From assembly GCA_964519365.1 (NCBI GenBank), contig CAZFHP010000046.1, forward strand, positions 1-12,087: DNA of 12,087 bases. Reading direction: 5' to 3'. Each line of letters opens with the position of its first letter. Within the stretch, counting starts at the first letter, position 1. Source of the DNA: CAZFHP01 sp964519365. GTDB lineage: Bacteria; Babelota; Babeliae; Babelales; RVW-14. Below the pieces are notes generated by a model. It had not been told where the DNA came from, ran no database searches, and saw only the letters and a list, made by a program, of their open reading frames with translations. This document shows positions 1 to 8,400 of the stretch, one piece after another. The translations under genes and the position numbers were made by a program.

Positions 1-2288
1 TTTTTCTCTTTAATTTTTTGTAATACTTTCTCTTTCTCGTCTTCTGGTTTGGATGGCAGCGGTGGCGGAAATGGTACCTCAGGGCCTTTGATAGGATCCG
101 GTTCTTGTCGATGCGTCTGCCCTGGCCACACATAACGATATACGTCCCCATCTAAATTTATCGCATAAGTAACACCATCGTCACCAATTGCAAGACAAAG
201 AAACCCTCGTATTGCTTGCTTATCTTGATCTTCTGCTTCATGTATTTCCCAAGACACATCTTCGCCTTGTTCTACCAAGCGCTTTAACCTATGATCATTA
301 TCAATACCCCAAACAACACGTTCTCCATCTTTTATGCCAACGGCTACATGTAATAAACTTCCAGAAATATTTTCAAAATCTTCAGGTAAAACAACAGCAA
401 TATCTTCTTCTGGTTCAGAACTAAACTCGATATCTTTGATTGCCATACGCGTCTTACTACCAAAGCCACCATAGCGCGCATGTGTTAAAAAATATGGATC
501 AAACTTACTTATAAACGCACGCTCTCCAACTTTAGAACCTTTACCTGCAGCAACAAGACCTGTTTTCTTATTAAACGAAATCCAATAACTTCCCCATTCA
601 ACACCGTATTCAGGAAACCCCCCGGTTATATGTGCATTAAAATCACCGCCTGCATTAATATCAACAAGAAACTCATCTTCTTCCCCCTTACGAATAGCAG
701 ACTGAATATTCCCACCCGTACCAACAACAATATCATATGTAAGATCGTTTATATATTTTGGCTGAGGCGAAAGAGAAACAATCAAGTCATGCAGGCCTCG
801 TGCTTTAAATTTTATCCAACCCTTGCCTGGCTGTGCACATTTCCAATCCTCATGAAATAGTATTTCTTGCGGAGCAACTTCAGGAATGTACGTAAACGTT
901 TCACTACCAGGAGTAATATCATCTTTAACATCAGAAATAATTTCAATCGCAAACTTCCCGTATTCAGTTTTTTTCGCAGCATAACCCTCTTTATTACTTT
1001 TGGTCCACAAGCGCCCCCCTGTCCAATCGTCTTCTTGAGGCTCTTTTTTATCTTGAGTATTTTCAGTATCTTCTTTGCTCTTTTCTCCAGACTCTTTTTG
1101 AATGCTTTTTTGGGGAGCAAATTCAAGCACCGTCAAAAACCCACCTGACGCATGATTGTGTAACCAAACACTATCTAGATTATCAGGCTCTTCAGGAACA
1201 AGCGCCCACTGCTCTTCTTTGTCAAAATCTTTTGACTCAAAAGCAACTTCATGAATTTCAGAAATAGCCTGTAATTTTTTACCCCACGCTTGATACGAAA
1301 CAAGACTAATCCAGTTATCTTTTTTTGCTATCGTAAACTGACAATACGGATCAACACTATTTTCTCCCGTCGGGGCAAGATAACGACCTTCTTCTAATCG
1401 TAAGTATTTGTCTGTTTGATATGGACCAAGAACTTTAAGTGCAACAATTGTCCCCGGCTTAAGCTCTTCTAGCGCTGGGCTACTTTTTGGTTTCGGCGTA
1501 ACCCCTGCTATCGCTTGAACACGTTTTTTTTCTTCGTCTTGTAATTTCTCTAGTTCTTCTTGCAACGATTCTTTTTCTTCTGTATCTTTTGTCTTTTTAA
1601 TTTTTTCTTGCAGTTCTGCTATTCTTTCTTCTCGTGAAATCAAAACATCTTCTGCGTCAAATTGTTCCAACGACGCTATAATTTCTATGGCAAACCGTTC
1701 TCTTGTTCCAGCTTGTGCAGGCTCTCCTATTTTTTCGCCTTGCGTAAAAACACGCCCTCCAAACGACCATGCTTCTTCAGGGCTACGCACACTCAAAAAA
1801 CCATTTGAGTTTTGGCTTTTAAACCATGCTTGATTCAGATCCCCCTGCAATATAAAATGCGCTCTTTTTTCTGTGTCATCATAAAACTTTGCATCACCAA
1901 AAGAAGCCTCAAGCAAACTTGGATCACTTTGCAAACACTTACCTCCGGCAGTGTGCGACCACAATCCAATCCAATCTTTATGACGTAACACTTCAAACTG
2001 ACACGCTTCATCTTTTTCAGGATCTGTCCCCGTCGCTTTTAGATATGTCCCATCTTCAACTTTAAGATAGTTTCCCTGCCCAGGACTTCTCGGGTCAGAC
2101 TTCAAAGCAACAAGTGTCCCATCTGGCAACGCATCAAGAACATCCTGTGCCCTTTTTATTGCCCCGGAACTTACAACAAATGCCCGCTCACGAAATGCCT
2201 GCTTGGCAAATTTGACAGAAGAAAATATGTTTTGCGAAAAAAAAGAAATACCAAAAGCAAATAGTAACCATATGCATGATCTCTTCAT
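1..2288 (-). CDS. Secreted multidomain protein with two beta-trefoil-like repeats, a FAMeT-like domain and tectonin-like repeats (C-terminus outside window)
   Basis: The frame is open from ATG at 2288 to the window edge (762 complete codons, no stop), so the C-terminus is missing. GGGAG (2294-2298) lies 5 nt before the ATG. Residues 1-23 form a signal peptide (basic start MKRS, then a hydrophobic core). Residues 58-204 and 279-452 are two diverged copies of one unit: each starts G-T-(L/I)-V-A-L-K, has a CQF and a W-I-x-L step, and ends in FAIEII. The spacing resembles fascin-like beta-trefoil folds. A charged, probably coiled-coil linker lies at 218-257. Residues 472-622 match the Methyltransf_FA (PF12248) pattern: the string GGNIQSAIRKG, an S-Y-W-I-S-F step and a V-A-A-G-K-G step. 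Residues 643-723 carry tectonin-like motifs (VVWGID, VYRYVW). The visible C-terminus is a Pro/Lys/Glu-rich linker, so more domains probably follow. The FAMeT name is historical; many such domains are probably binding modules rather than enzymes. Role unknown. Domain calls are from pattern recognition only. Confidence 0.85.
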   Translation of the reverse strand, partial: MKRSCIWLLFAFGISFFSQNIFSSVKFAKQAFRERAFVVSSGAIKRAQDVLDALPDGTLVALKSDPRSPGQGNYLKVEDGTYLKATGTDPEKDEACQFEVLRHKDWIGLWSHTAGGKCLQSDPSLLEASFGDAKFYDDTEKRAHFILQGDLNQAWFKSQNSNGFLSVRSPEEAWSFGGRVFTQGEKIGEPAQAGTRERFAIEIIASLEQFDAEDVLISREERIAELQEKIKKTKDTEEKESLQEELEKLQDEEKKRVQAIAGVTPKPKSSPALEELKPGTIVALKVLGPYQTDKYLRLEEGRYLAPTGENSVDPYCQFTIAKKDNWISLVSYQAWGKKLQAISEIHEVAFESKDFDKEEQWALVPEEPDNLDSVWLHNHASGGFLTVLEFAPQKSIQKESGEKSKEDTENTQDKKEPQEDDWTGGRLWTKSNKEGYAAKKTEYGKFAIEIISDVKDDITPGSETFTYIPEVAPQEILFHEDWKCAQPGKGWIKFKARGLHDLIVSLSPQPKYINDLTYDIVVGTGGNIQSAIRKGEEDEFLVDINAGGDFNAHITGGFPEYGVEWGSYWISFNKKTGLVAAGKGSKVGERAFISKFDPYFLTHARYGGFGSKTRMAIKDIEFSSEPEEDIAVVLPEDFENISGSLLHVAVGIKDGERVVWGIDNDHRLKRLVEQGEDVSWEIHEAEDQDKQAIRGFLCLAIGDDGVTYAINLDGDVYRYVWPGQTHRQEPDPIKGPEVPFPPPLPSKPEDEKEKVLQKIKEK
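933..2117 (-). repeat. Two-copy intragenic duplication (beta-trefoil-like units)
   Basis: Copy one covers residues 58-204 (2117-1677) and copy two residues 279-452 (1454-933) of the left-edge gene. Shared landmarks in the same order are G-T-x-V-A-L-K, a Y-L-x-x-E-x-G step, a CQF, a W-I-x-L step, G-K-x-L-Q, G-G-R-x-x-T and the closing FAIEII. Copy two carries a Lys/Glu/Asp-rich insertion near residues 394-421. Repetition is clear in the protein but not obvious in the DNA, so the duplication is old. Confidence 0.75.
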
Positions 2289-2330
2289 AATTACTCCCGT
2301 TACAAAAAAACAAATTTTTCATATCGTTTT

Positions 2331-2361
2331 ACTATAACAAGAAGTAATAAAGCACGGTCAA
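2331..2361 (-). promoter_or_regulatory. Probable sigma70-type promoter for the left-edge gene
   Basis: On the minus strand, TTGACC (2356-2361, 5 of 6 to consensus) is followed after 19 bp by TATAGT (2331-2336, 5 of 6). The spacer is slightly long. The predicted transcript would start near 2324, giving a leader of about 35 nt before the ATG at 2288. This suggests the gene can be transcribed apart from the upstream PLD-like gene. I see no convincing intrinsic terminator in the 143-bp gap, so read-through from upstream is also possible. Confidence 0.45.
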
Positions 2362-2431
2362 TGAAACAAGAAAGTTCTTATCACGTTATGTTTTCCAGCG
2401 CACCAAACAATAAACGAATGTCTTTTATCAC

Positions 2432-5143
2432 CTATCTTCTTCGTTGACCACTAAACCCCATACCTGGGCCAGGATAGTTTGGTGAAAAACCCGGCTGCAT
2501 ACCTGGATGTAAAAACTGCATTTGATGACCCATATAACCACCTGGTTGTTGTAGGGCTGATTGAGGGACTTGTCGTTGAGGGAAATATCCATATGGTTGA
2601 GGGACATGTCTAGGCATCGGCCTTGGCCTTGGCATAAACATGGGCCTGGACATAGGAAAACTATGAACAAACGATTGCTGTTGTTGAGGATAAAACCTTA
2701 ACGGTTGAGTACAAAATCCTGAACCGGGCAACGAAAATGGCAAACGATGAACATTCTGCGGACCCGGTACCATTAATGGACCCGGACACAATAATCGCGG
2801 ACGAACTACTGGCGTCGAAAGCATTGAACCCGAACTCTGTGGGCCAGAAGACATCGACATTACAGATGGTGGCGAAAACGGACCATCCTGTTTTTCAGTC
2901 GGACCGTCAGAAAAAACAAGCCTCCGGCTAACTGAAGAACTTAACAACGATGAACTTGAGCTGACTTTATCTGAACGTAAACTCTGAGCACCAGAACTCC
3001 GACCCATTCCCGCTAACGATAACTTTGACAAAGGCGTTGCGCCAACAGATACTTCTCGACGCATACGATGGTCTGAATCACTAGATTTTTGTCCTGGACT
3101 CCCCATCCCTTTTTGCTTATACGCCTTGCGCGATACATAAGGCCTCTGAGGAGACTTTCTTTTTCCTCTAAGAACAGGACTTTCTGGTATTGGAGACAAG
3201 AAAGAAGTCTGATCAATCAAAGACCTAGGCTTATCACAAAACACTGGGCTCGGCAAACTCGTACTTGAAGATACACTTGAACTTGACGAACTTGAACTTA
3301 ACGAGCTAACACTTGACGAACGAGAGCTCGAAAACAAACTGGATAACGAGCTAGAACTTGACGAACTATGAGAACTTAAAGCAGGCCACTGAGATTCGTC
3401 CAAACCAAATTGTCCTTTTAATGGAATCGGCTTGGTAACGCTTGAAGAGCTGCTACTAGACCCAGATGAAGGGCAACTGCTCGGTCCAAAAAGATGAACC
3501 CCTCTATTTGAATCAAGCACACACTGATCAATACAAGATATTCGCTGAACATCTTTTTTCAAAGAATCAAAAACGCCAAGGCCTTTTGTCACAAAAGCAC
3601 CGTCAGTAATACAAACCATATCATCATACTCTCCTGTATAACGATAATCTATTGGTACGGTCTGATTAAGATCAGAATAATATTTTGAAAACAAACCAGT
3701 CCCCGCAGGAAGATCTGTAATATTCGACGACCCAAAAATAAATGTCCCTGGTCCATTTGGTGATCCATTTTTAACAACAATAAACTTATGATGCATATGA
3801 CTCCATAACAAATCCCTAATCCCAGTAAAATCACGAGCATCAAATGCAAAAATTTTAAACGAACCTCTAAAGTTATTTTTAGGATTTTGAAATTTTTGTA
3901 ACAACAATAACCATTCGTGTTCCTGACAATTCCATTTTTTTAAAAAGTCGTTGGTATATTCAGCATCGATAATTATTTCTACATTCACACCACGCTGCGC
4001 TAGGGCACACAAACATTTTAGAACATTTAAATTCGTAAATCGATAGACAGCTATACGTATTAAACCCGTAACAGGACCGGCTTGAGGAAACTCAGATGTT
4101 ATTTTACCTATAAGCCACTGGCTAAAATAAGAGCTTCCGCCTCTACGAAAAAAAACTTCTATGTCATTGTCAGAATAATTTGAGGGAACTGATGTGCTTT
4201 TTTTACGCAAAAGAAAAAGATTAAAGTGTGCCAAGTACACTTGTGCAATTTTAGAACTTTCGATTCTAATACAGCTCTCCCAACAATAAGAAGCATTTTC
4301 GGTAAAATTTGCCGACCCCGTATATACAATTTTACGATCCACACACACAAATGCGTGATGCATTAAAAAACCTTGGCGAAATATAAATGCTGCTTCTTCG
4401 TTTGGAACGTTGAGCACTTTACCCAAAGGCTCCAGTTTTTGAGCCAAAGACTCTTTTTTGGCAACTTTTTCTCTGTAAAACTTTTCGTCGCAAACAACAA
4501 TTACATTAACCCCTCGAGCCTTGGCAGCAACTAACGCTCCAATAACAAGGTCATTCGATAATTCTGTTGTCGCAACAAGAACTTCTTTTTGCGCCCCAGA
4601 GATATCTCTAACAATAGACGGGAAAACAGTCATACTACGATCACGCCTCTCAAGTCCTGAACGTTGAAGATTTGGAGTTACACTTCTTTTTGGACCTCTT
4701 GGGGTTTGGCTTCTACTTAAAACAGTCGGCGTTTTACTTCTTGTTGATGGAGCCCACGAAAAAAACTGAACTTTCTCTTTTTTACGCCAAACAGCTCTCA
4801 GGCTTTGTGTTTGCTTCTTTCTTCTTGGTCCTCGAGAACTTCTTGGTCCATGTGAGCTTCTTGGTCTCTGTGAACGAGATCTCGTTCTTGGTTTTTGATT
4901 ACGCTCTCGCGCTTGATGATTATCCATGAGAAGCTCATCGCCAGGCCAGGGAAGCAAAGGTGTAGAGCGTGTAGGCGCAGGGAGTAAAGGCGTGCGAGAT
5001 CTGCCCCGAAAAATAGGCTTTTCTTGGAGTGTTGGCTCTTGTTTTTTGGGTGCATTGAACGCAGCAAACAATCCTGTTCCAAAACATAAAACAACAGCTA
5101 TATTTATGACATAAAATGTCGTAATTTTAAATAACTTTTTCAT
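2432..5143 (-). CDS. Exported phospholipase-D-superfamily protein with RS-like, serine-rich and Pro/Met/Gln-rich regions
   Basis: 903 residues from ATG at 5143 to TAG at 2432-2434. I chose this start because GGAGG (5153-5157) sits 9 nt upstream, a signal segment begins here (MKKLF, hydrophobic to about residue 28), and the likely promoter lies just upstream; the in-frame ATG at 5257 would precede that promoter. Residues 47-168 are basic and rich in Arg, Ser and Pro. Residues 173-530 form a tandem PLDc_2-like core. Motif one is HHAFVCVD (262-269) plus GSAN (276-279), with Ala in place of the HKD lysine. Motif two is HHKFIVVK (451-458) plus GSSN (471-474), with Lys in place of the aspartate. 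Both histidines are kept. Residues 555-632 and 727-737 are serine tracts; 780-903 are rich in Pro, Met, Gln and Gly and end in RRR. Family members cleave phosphodiesters in lipids or nucleic acids; activity and substrate here are uncertain. Confidence 0.88.
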   Translation of the reverse strand: MKKLFKITTFYVINIAVVLCFGTGLFAAFNAPKKQEPTLQEKPIFRGRSRTPLLPAPTRSTPLLPWPGDELLMDNHQARERNQKPRTRSRSQRPRSSHGPRSSRGPRRKKQTQSLRAVWRKKEKVQFFSWAPSTRSKTPTVLSRSQTPRGPKRSVTPNLQRSGLERRDRSMTVFPSIVRDISGAQKEVLVATTELSNDLVIGALVAAKARGVNVIVVCDEKFYREKVAKKESLAQKLEPLGKVLNVPNEEAAFIFRQGFLMHHAFVCVDRKIVYTGSANFTENASYCWESCIRIESSKIAQVYLAHFNLFLLRKKSTSVPSNYSDNDIEVFFRRGGSSYFSQWLIGKITSEFPQAGPVTGLIRIAVYRFTNLNVLKCLCALAQRGVNVEIIIDAEYTNDFLKKWNCQEHEWLLLLQKFQNPKNNFRGSFKIFAFDARDFTGIRDLLWSHMHHKFIVVKNGSPNGPGTFIFGSSNITDLPAGTGLFSKYYSDLNQTVPIDYRYTGEYDDMVCITDGAFVTKGLGVFDSLKKDVQRISCIDQCVLDSNRGVHLFGPSSCPSSGSSSSSSSVTKPIPLKGQFGLDESQWPALSSHSSSSSSSLSSLFSSSRSSSVSSLSSSSSSSSVSSSTSLPSPVFCDKPRSLIDQTSFLSPIPESPVLRGKRKSPQRPYVSRKAYKQKGMGSPGQKSSDSDHRMRREVSVGATPLSKLSLAGMGRSSGAQSLRSDKVSSSSSLLSSSVSRRLVFSDGPTEKQDGPFSPPSVMSMSSGPQSSGSMLSTPVVRPRLLCPGPLMVPGPQNVHRLPFSLPGSGFCTQPLRFYPQQQQSFVHSFPMSRPMFMPRPRPMPRHVPQPYGYFPQRQVPQSALQQPGGYMGHQMQFLHPGMQPGFSPNYPGPGMGFSGQRRR
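3248..3481 (-). repeat. Polyserine low-complexity tract in the PLD-like gene
   Basis: Residues 555-632 are mostly serine, with runs of seven and eight, broken by a short non-serine stretch (about 570-588). The codons are mixed (AGT, AGC, TCA, TCG, TCT), so this is not a simple codon repeat. The serine bias appears to be maintained at the protein level and is probably an extended, disordered linker after the catalytic-like core. Confidence 0.8.
4821..4874 (-). repeat. 18-bp tandem repeat, three copies, inside the RS-like region
   Basis: Three consecutive 18-bp units at 4821-4838, 4839-4856 and 4857-4874 each begin CTTCTTGGTC on the plus strand. On the coding strand they give hexapeptides of the type RSQRPR, SSHGPR and SSRGPR (residues 90-107). 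They sit in a wider Arg/Ser/Pro-rich stretch (residues 47-168). The unit length is a multiple of three, so copy changes keep the frame. Confidence 0.8.
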
Positions 5144-5152
5144 TGTAAGAAA

Positions 5153-5157
5153 CCTCC
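5153..5157 (-). promoter_or_regulatory. Ribosome binding site that fixes the PLD-like gene start
   Basis: GGAGG on the minus strand lies 9 nt before the ATG at 5143. It supports this start over the longer in-frame ATG at 5257. Confidence 0.75.
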
Positions 5158-5188
5158 ATAAGAATCTTAGAATTACATAATATTTCTC

Positions 5189-5217
5189 ATTGTAAACAAC
5201 TATGGCGGAAAAATCAA
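5189..5217 (-). promoter_or_regulatory. Sigma70-type promoter of the PLD-like gene
   Basis: On the minus strand, TTGATT (5212-5217, 4 of 6 to consensus) is followed by a 17-bp spacer and TACAAT (5189-5194, 5 of 6). The transcript would start near 5182, leaving a leader of about 38 nt that includes the GGAGG site. A perfect palindrome (5227-5242) ends 10 bp upstream of the -35 box, a good position for a regulator. Confidence 0.6.
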
Positions 5218-5226
5218 ATACCCTGA

Positions 5227-5242
5227 CAAAATGGCCATTTTG
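5227..5242. promoter_or_regulatory. Perfect 16-bp palindrome, candidate operator
   Basis: CAAAATGGCCATTTTG reads the same on both strands with no spacer. It lies just upstream of the predicted -35 box of the minus-strand PLD-like gene. Such sites often bind dimeric regulators, but no regulator gene is present in the window and binding is inferred. Confidence 0.5.
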
Positions 5243-5299
5243 AGCCCGAAAAGCCAATTATTGGTCAATACACAGAAAAATTCACAAAATTCATAACAC

Positions 5300-5315
5300 A
5301 GAAAAACGTTTTTCT
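5300..5315. promoter_or_regulatory. Second perfect 16-bp palindrome, candidate operator
   Basis: AGAAAAACGTTTTTCT is a perfect palindrome near the middle of the divergent gap, about 30 bp upstream of the plus-strand promoter-like element. Its left half overlaps the second copy of an 11-bp direct repeat, ACACAGAAAAA (5270-5280 and 5296-5306). Its sequence differs from the palindrome at 5227, so the two may serve different proteins. Confidence 0.45.
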
Positions 5316-5343
5316 AGGCTAAAACAAAAAAAAAACTTTTATG

Positions 5344-5373
5344 TTGCGTTACTTGAAAAACGCTCACTATAAT
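5344..5373 (+). promoter_or_regulatory. Possible promoter of the tandem-repeat operon
   Basis: A perfect TATAAT (5368-5373) has only a weak -35 match, TTGCGT (5344-5349), with an 18-bp spacer. A start near 5380 would give a leader of about 75 nt. An alternative is TTGTTA (5379-5384), 17 bp, TACGAT (5402-5407). The leader also holds a 7-bp inverted repeat, ATCATAA (5406-5412) with TTATGAT (5422-5428), and a direct repeat AATCGTTAT (5371-5379 and 5417-5425), which could be regulatory. Confidence 0.4.
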
Positions 5374-5444
5374 CGTTATTGTTAAACATAGTATTTTGAT
5401 GTACGATCATAATCAGAATCGTTATGATTTAAGAATCTTATAAA

Positions 5445-5450
5445 AAGGAG
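5445..5450 (+). promoter_or_regulatory. Ribosome binding site for a GTG start
   Basis: AAGGAG lies 5 nt before GTG at 5456. This supports the GTG start, which also begins a basic plus hydrophobic signal-like segment. Confidence 0.75.
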
Positions 5451-5455
5451 ATATC

Positions 5456-8400
5456 GTGAAGCGTCTACAGCTCAAAAGAAACAAAAGCTTTTGGAGTTCT
5501 TTATCTATTCTTATGCTTGTTACTCTCGTAACAATAGTTACCCCAACGCAAAAACTTTTACCCATGAACACCCCAGATTCTGAAGCAACAGATGATACGC
5601 AAGCCACATATCAGGCCCGTATTAAAGAAGCACTTGAGTATAGCGACTGGGAAGATCAAGTCTATGATCTCATAGATGTCTTAGACGAGTACGAAGGGGT
5701 AGAGCCAGGACCGGCAGATCCAACAAAGACAACTTTTTTTGACACGCTTACAACAGTCTTTGACAAACGTCTGACATACTATTCTGCAACAATGGGTGTT
5801 GAAACTGATATTGAAGACTTACGTCTGTTGCTTGATCGATCTCGTGACAGCAACTTTCTAACAGAAGCTCAAAAAGAAACAATCGATGATTTTGAAACAA
5901 TTGGAACAATCGAACAAAATATTTTTCAATCGATTGCTGCAGATAGCTATAAAAGCCAGCTCAGAAAAATATCAGCTGTATTAACACCTGCTGTTGGCAA
6001 AACGTTTAGTGCAATCACACAGACAATCTACTTTAATAATATTACGTCTGTCTTTAACGATCGTGCAGAGCTTGACAAACGACAAATCGAAGATTTAATT
6101 AAAATTTTAACAAAATCGCAAACGACCCCGTTACTTAACGATATCCAACAAGAAGAAATCAAAAAATATCTCGCGTTATTATTACTTGAAGATAGAATTA
6201 GAAAGACAGACACGCTGCCTGAATACACAGAACAACTTGACGAACTAATAGTTATTCATGACGAAAACGACGAAAAAGAATTTGAAGTAATCACTCAGAA
6301 TATTTATTTTGGGGCGCTAGAAAAAGTATTTGGCAAAAGAACAGATGGAACACTTGAACAAATAACGAAACTTCTTGAACTTTTAGACAAAGCGCAAGAA
6401 ACACCATTATTAACAGACGAACACAAAGAAAAAGTAAAAGAATGGATCTTAGCTCTGGCTCCAGAAAAAGCATTACTCGATGCGCTTAAGCTCACAGAAT
6501 ATGAACCATTATTTGAAGCGCTTACTAAAATTGTGGCCGATTTTGGAACCCAAGAAGTTACACCTGGGGCACAAAGTGCATGTGAACAAAATACAAAGAA
6601 TCTAGTCGAAGCTCGGCCAAAAGATAATCTTGAAGAGCTTACAAAACTCTTAGATTTGTTAACAAAAATAATTGCAAGCACGTTACTTAACGATACACAA
6701 AAGGCAACTATCGAAGCTACTTTTATAACAGTTATTACAAGTGATATCGAAAACTTAAACATTCAAGAAGCTATCGACAAAGCAATTGCTCAAGAAGAAT
6801 ATGATAACAAAGTAAGCGGGGTCTCTGGAATAATTGACGAATCCGGAACAAAAGCTGTAAGCGACGCAACTCAAGATAAGCTAAACGAAGGGCTTGGGCT
6901 TCTGTTCACGATCAGAGATATTAACGACAAAGACGATCTTGTATCGCTACGTAATCTTTTAAACAAAACACTTGAGAGTACTCTTCTTGATGACGAACAA
7001 AAAGAAGCTATCCGAACGAACTTCTTGCCTTCGATAGGCAAAGATATAGAACGTCTTGATTTACAACAACGCATAAAAGATATTATGGCCATAGAAGATT
7101 ATAACGAACGCATGGCAGCGCTCAAAGCGCTTCTTGGCGAACTTGAAGGGCAAGAGCTTGACCCTGAAACTCAAAAACTTCTTTCAGATGCTATGCGAAA
7201 TCTTTACGAAAATAGGCCAACAGATGATCCAAATATTCTTAAAGAACTTAATGATATGTTCGGGAGCCTACAAGATGGCAATCTTATTTCAAGCGACTTT
7301 AATGACGAGATTAAAAACACACTGATGCCCGGCATTACAGGAGACATAGGCGTACTTGATTTACGAGATCGTATTAAAGACGCTATGAATATCGAAGATT
7401 ATGATGAACGCATGGCTGCACTTAAAAAAATTCTTGATGAACTTGCAGGAAAAGAACTTGACCCAACAACACAAGGACTTATTGCTGACGGCATGCGTAA
7501 TCTTTACGATAATAGACCAAGTGATGACAAAGATACTCTTGATATACTTAACGGCATGTTTGGCGGGCTTCAAGGAACAGAGCTAATTCCTGATGACTTT
7601 GATACTATAATTGGCACAGACTTTATGACGGGAATTAAAGACAACCTAGCAACTCTTAACACAAGAGATCGTATGAACGATATCATGAATATCGATGATT
7701 ATGATGAACGCATGGCTGCGCTGAAAAAACTTCTTGACGAACTTGAAGGCAAAGATCTTGATCCAACAACTCAAGGACTTATTTCTGACGGTATGCGTAA
7801 TCTTTACGAAAATCGACCAACAGATGACAAAGACACTCTCGATACTCTTGGCGGCATGTTTGGTGGCCTACGTGGAACAAAATTAATCCCTGACGATTTT
7901 GGTAATTTGATTGACATGAACTATATGCCAGGGATCACAGGTAATATCGACACACTTGATTTTAAAGATAATATTACAACCGCCATGGGGATGCCAGGAT
8001 ATGGCGATCGCTTTAACAGACTCAAAGAACTTTTTGATCAAGCAGAAAACAAAGAACTTGATGATCAGACAAAAGAGCTTCTTGGTACAGGACTACAAAA
8101 TCTTTATGACACACGCCCATTAGATCCAAATGTGCTCATAAACTTAGGCAATTTAATGACCCAAGTAAAAGGCACAGATAGTATTCCAGAAGGCATGGGA
8201 CCGAAAATCGACACCGACTTTATGCCTGATATTAATCGCGATAAAGACACGGCCGTTATGCGCAAAGAACTTGATGATGCTGGCAAAAATCCTGATTACG
8301 ATAACAGAATGGGCCTCTTTGACGAATGGCTTAAAAAACACGGCGATAAAGAACTTGACGACGCAACCAAAGAACTTTTATCAAGGGGCCTACAAAATCT

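Noticed and set aside
812..1148. Two overlapping basic frames on opposite strands, one resembling a Lys-rich protein
   Set aside because: They are shadows of the AT-rich charged insert in the left-edge gene, with no ribosome sites and no family signature.
2289..2431. Intrinsic terminator between the two minus-strand genes
   Set aside because: Only a weak AAGAA/TTCTT hairpin with no GC stem or adjoining T-run was found.
2737..2931. 64-residue plus-strand frame
   Set aside because: It lies wholly inside the PLD-like gene on the opposite strand, with no start signals.
5144..5257. 38-residue N-terminal extension of the PLD-like protein from ATG at 5257
   Set aside because: The extension has no ribosome site, would cover the probable promoter at 5189-5217, and would bury the signal segment that begins at 5143.
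5353..5373. TTGAAA (5353-5358) as the -35 box for TATAAT at 5368
   Set aside because: The spacer is only 9 bp, too short for a sigma70 promoter.
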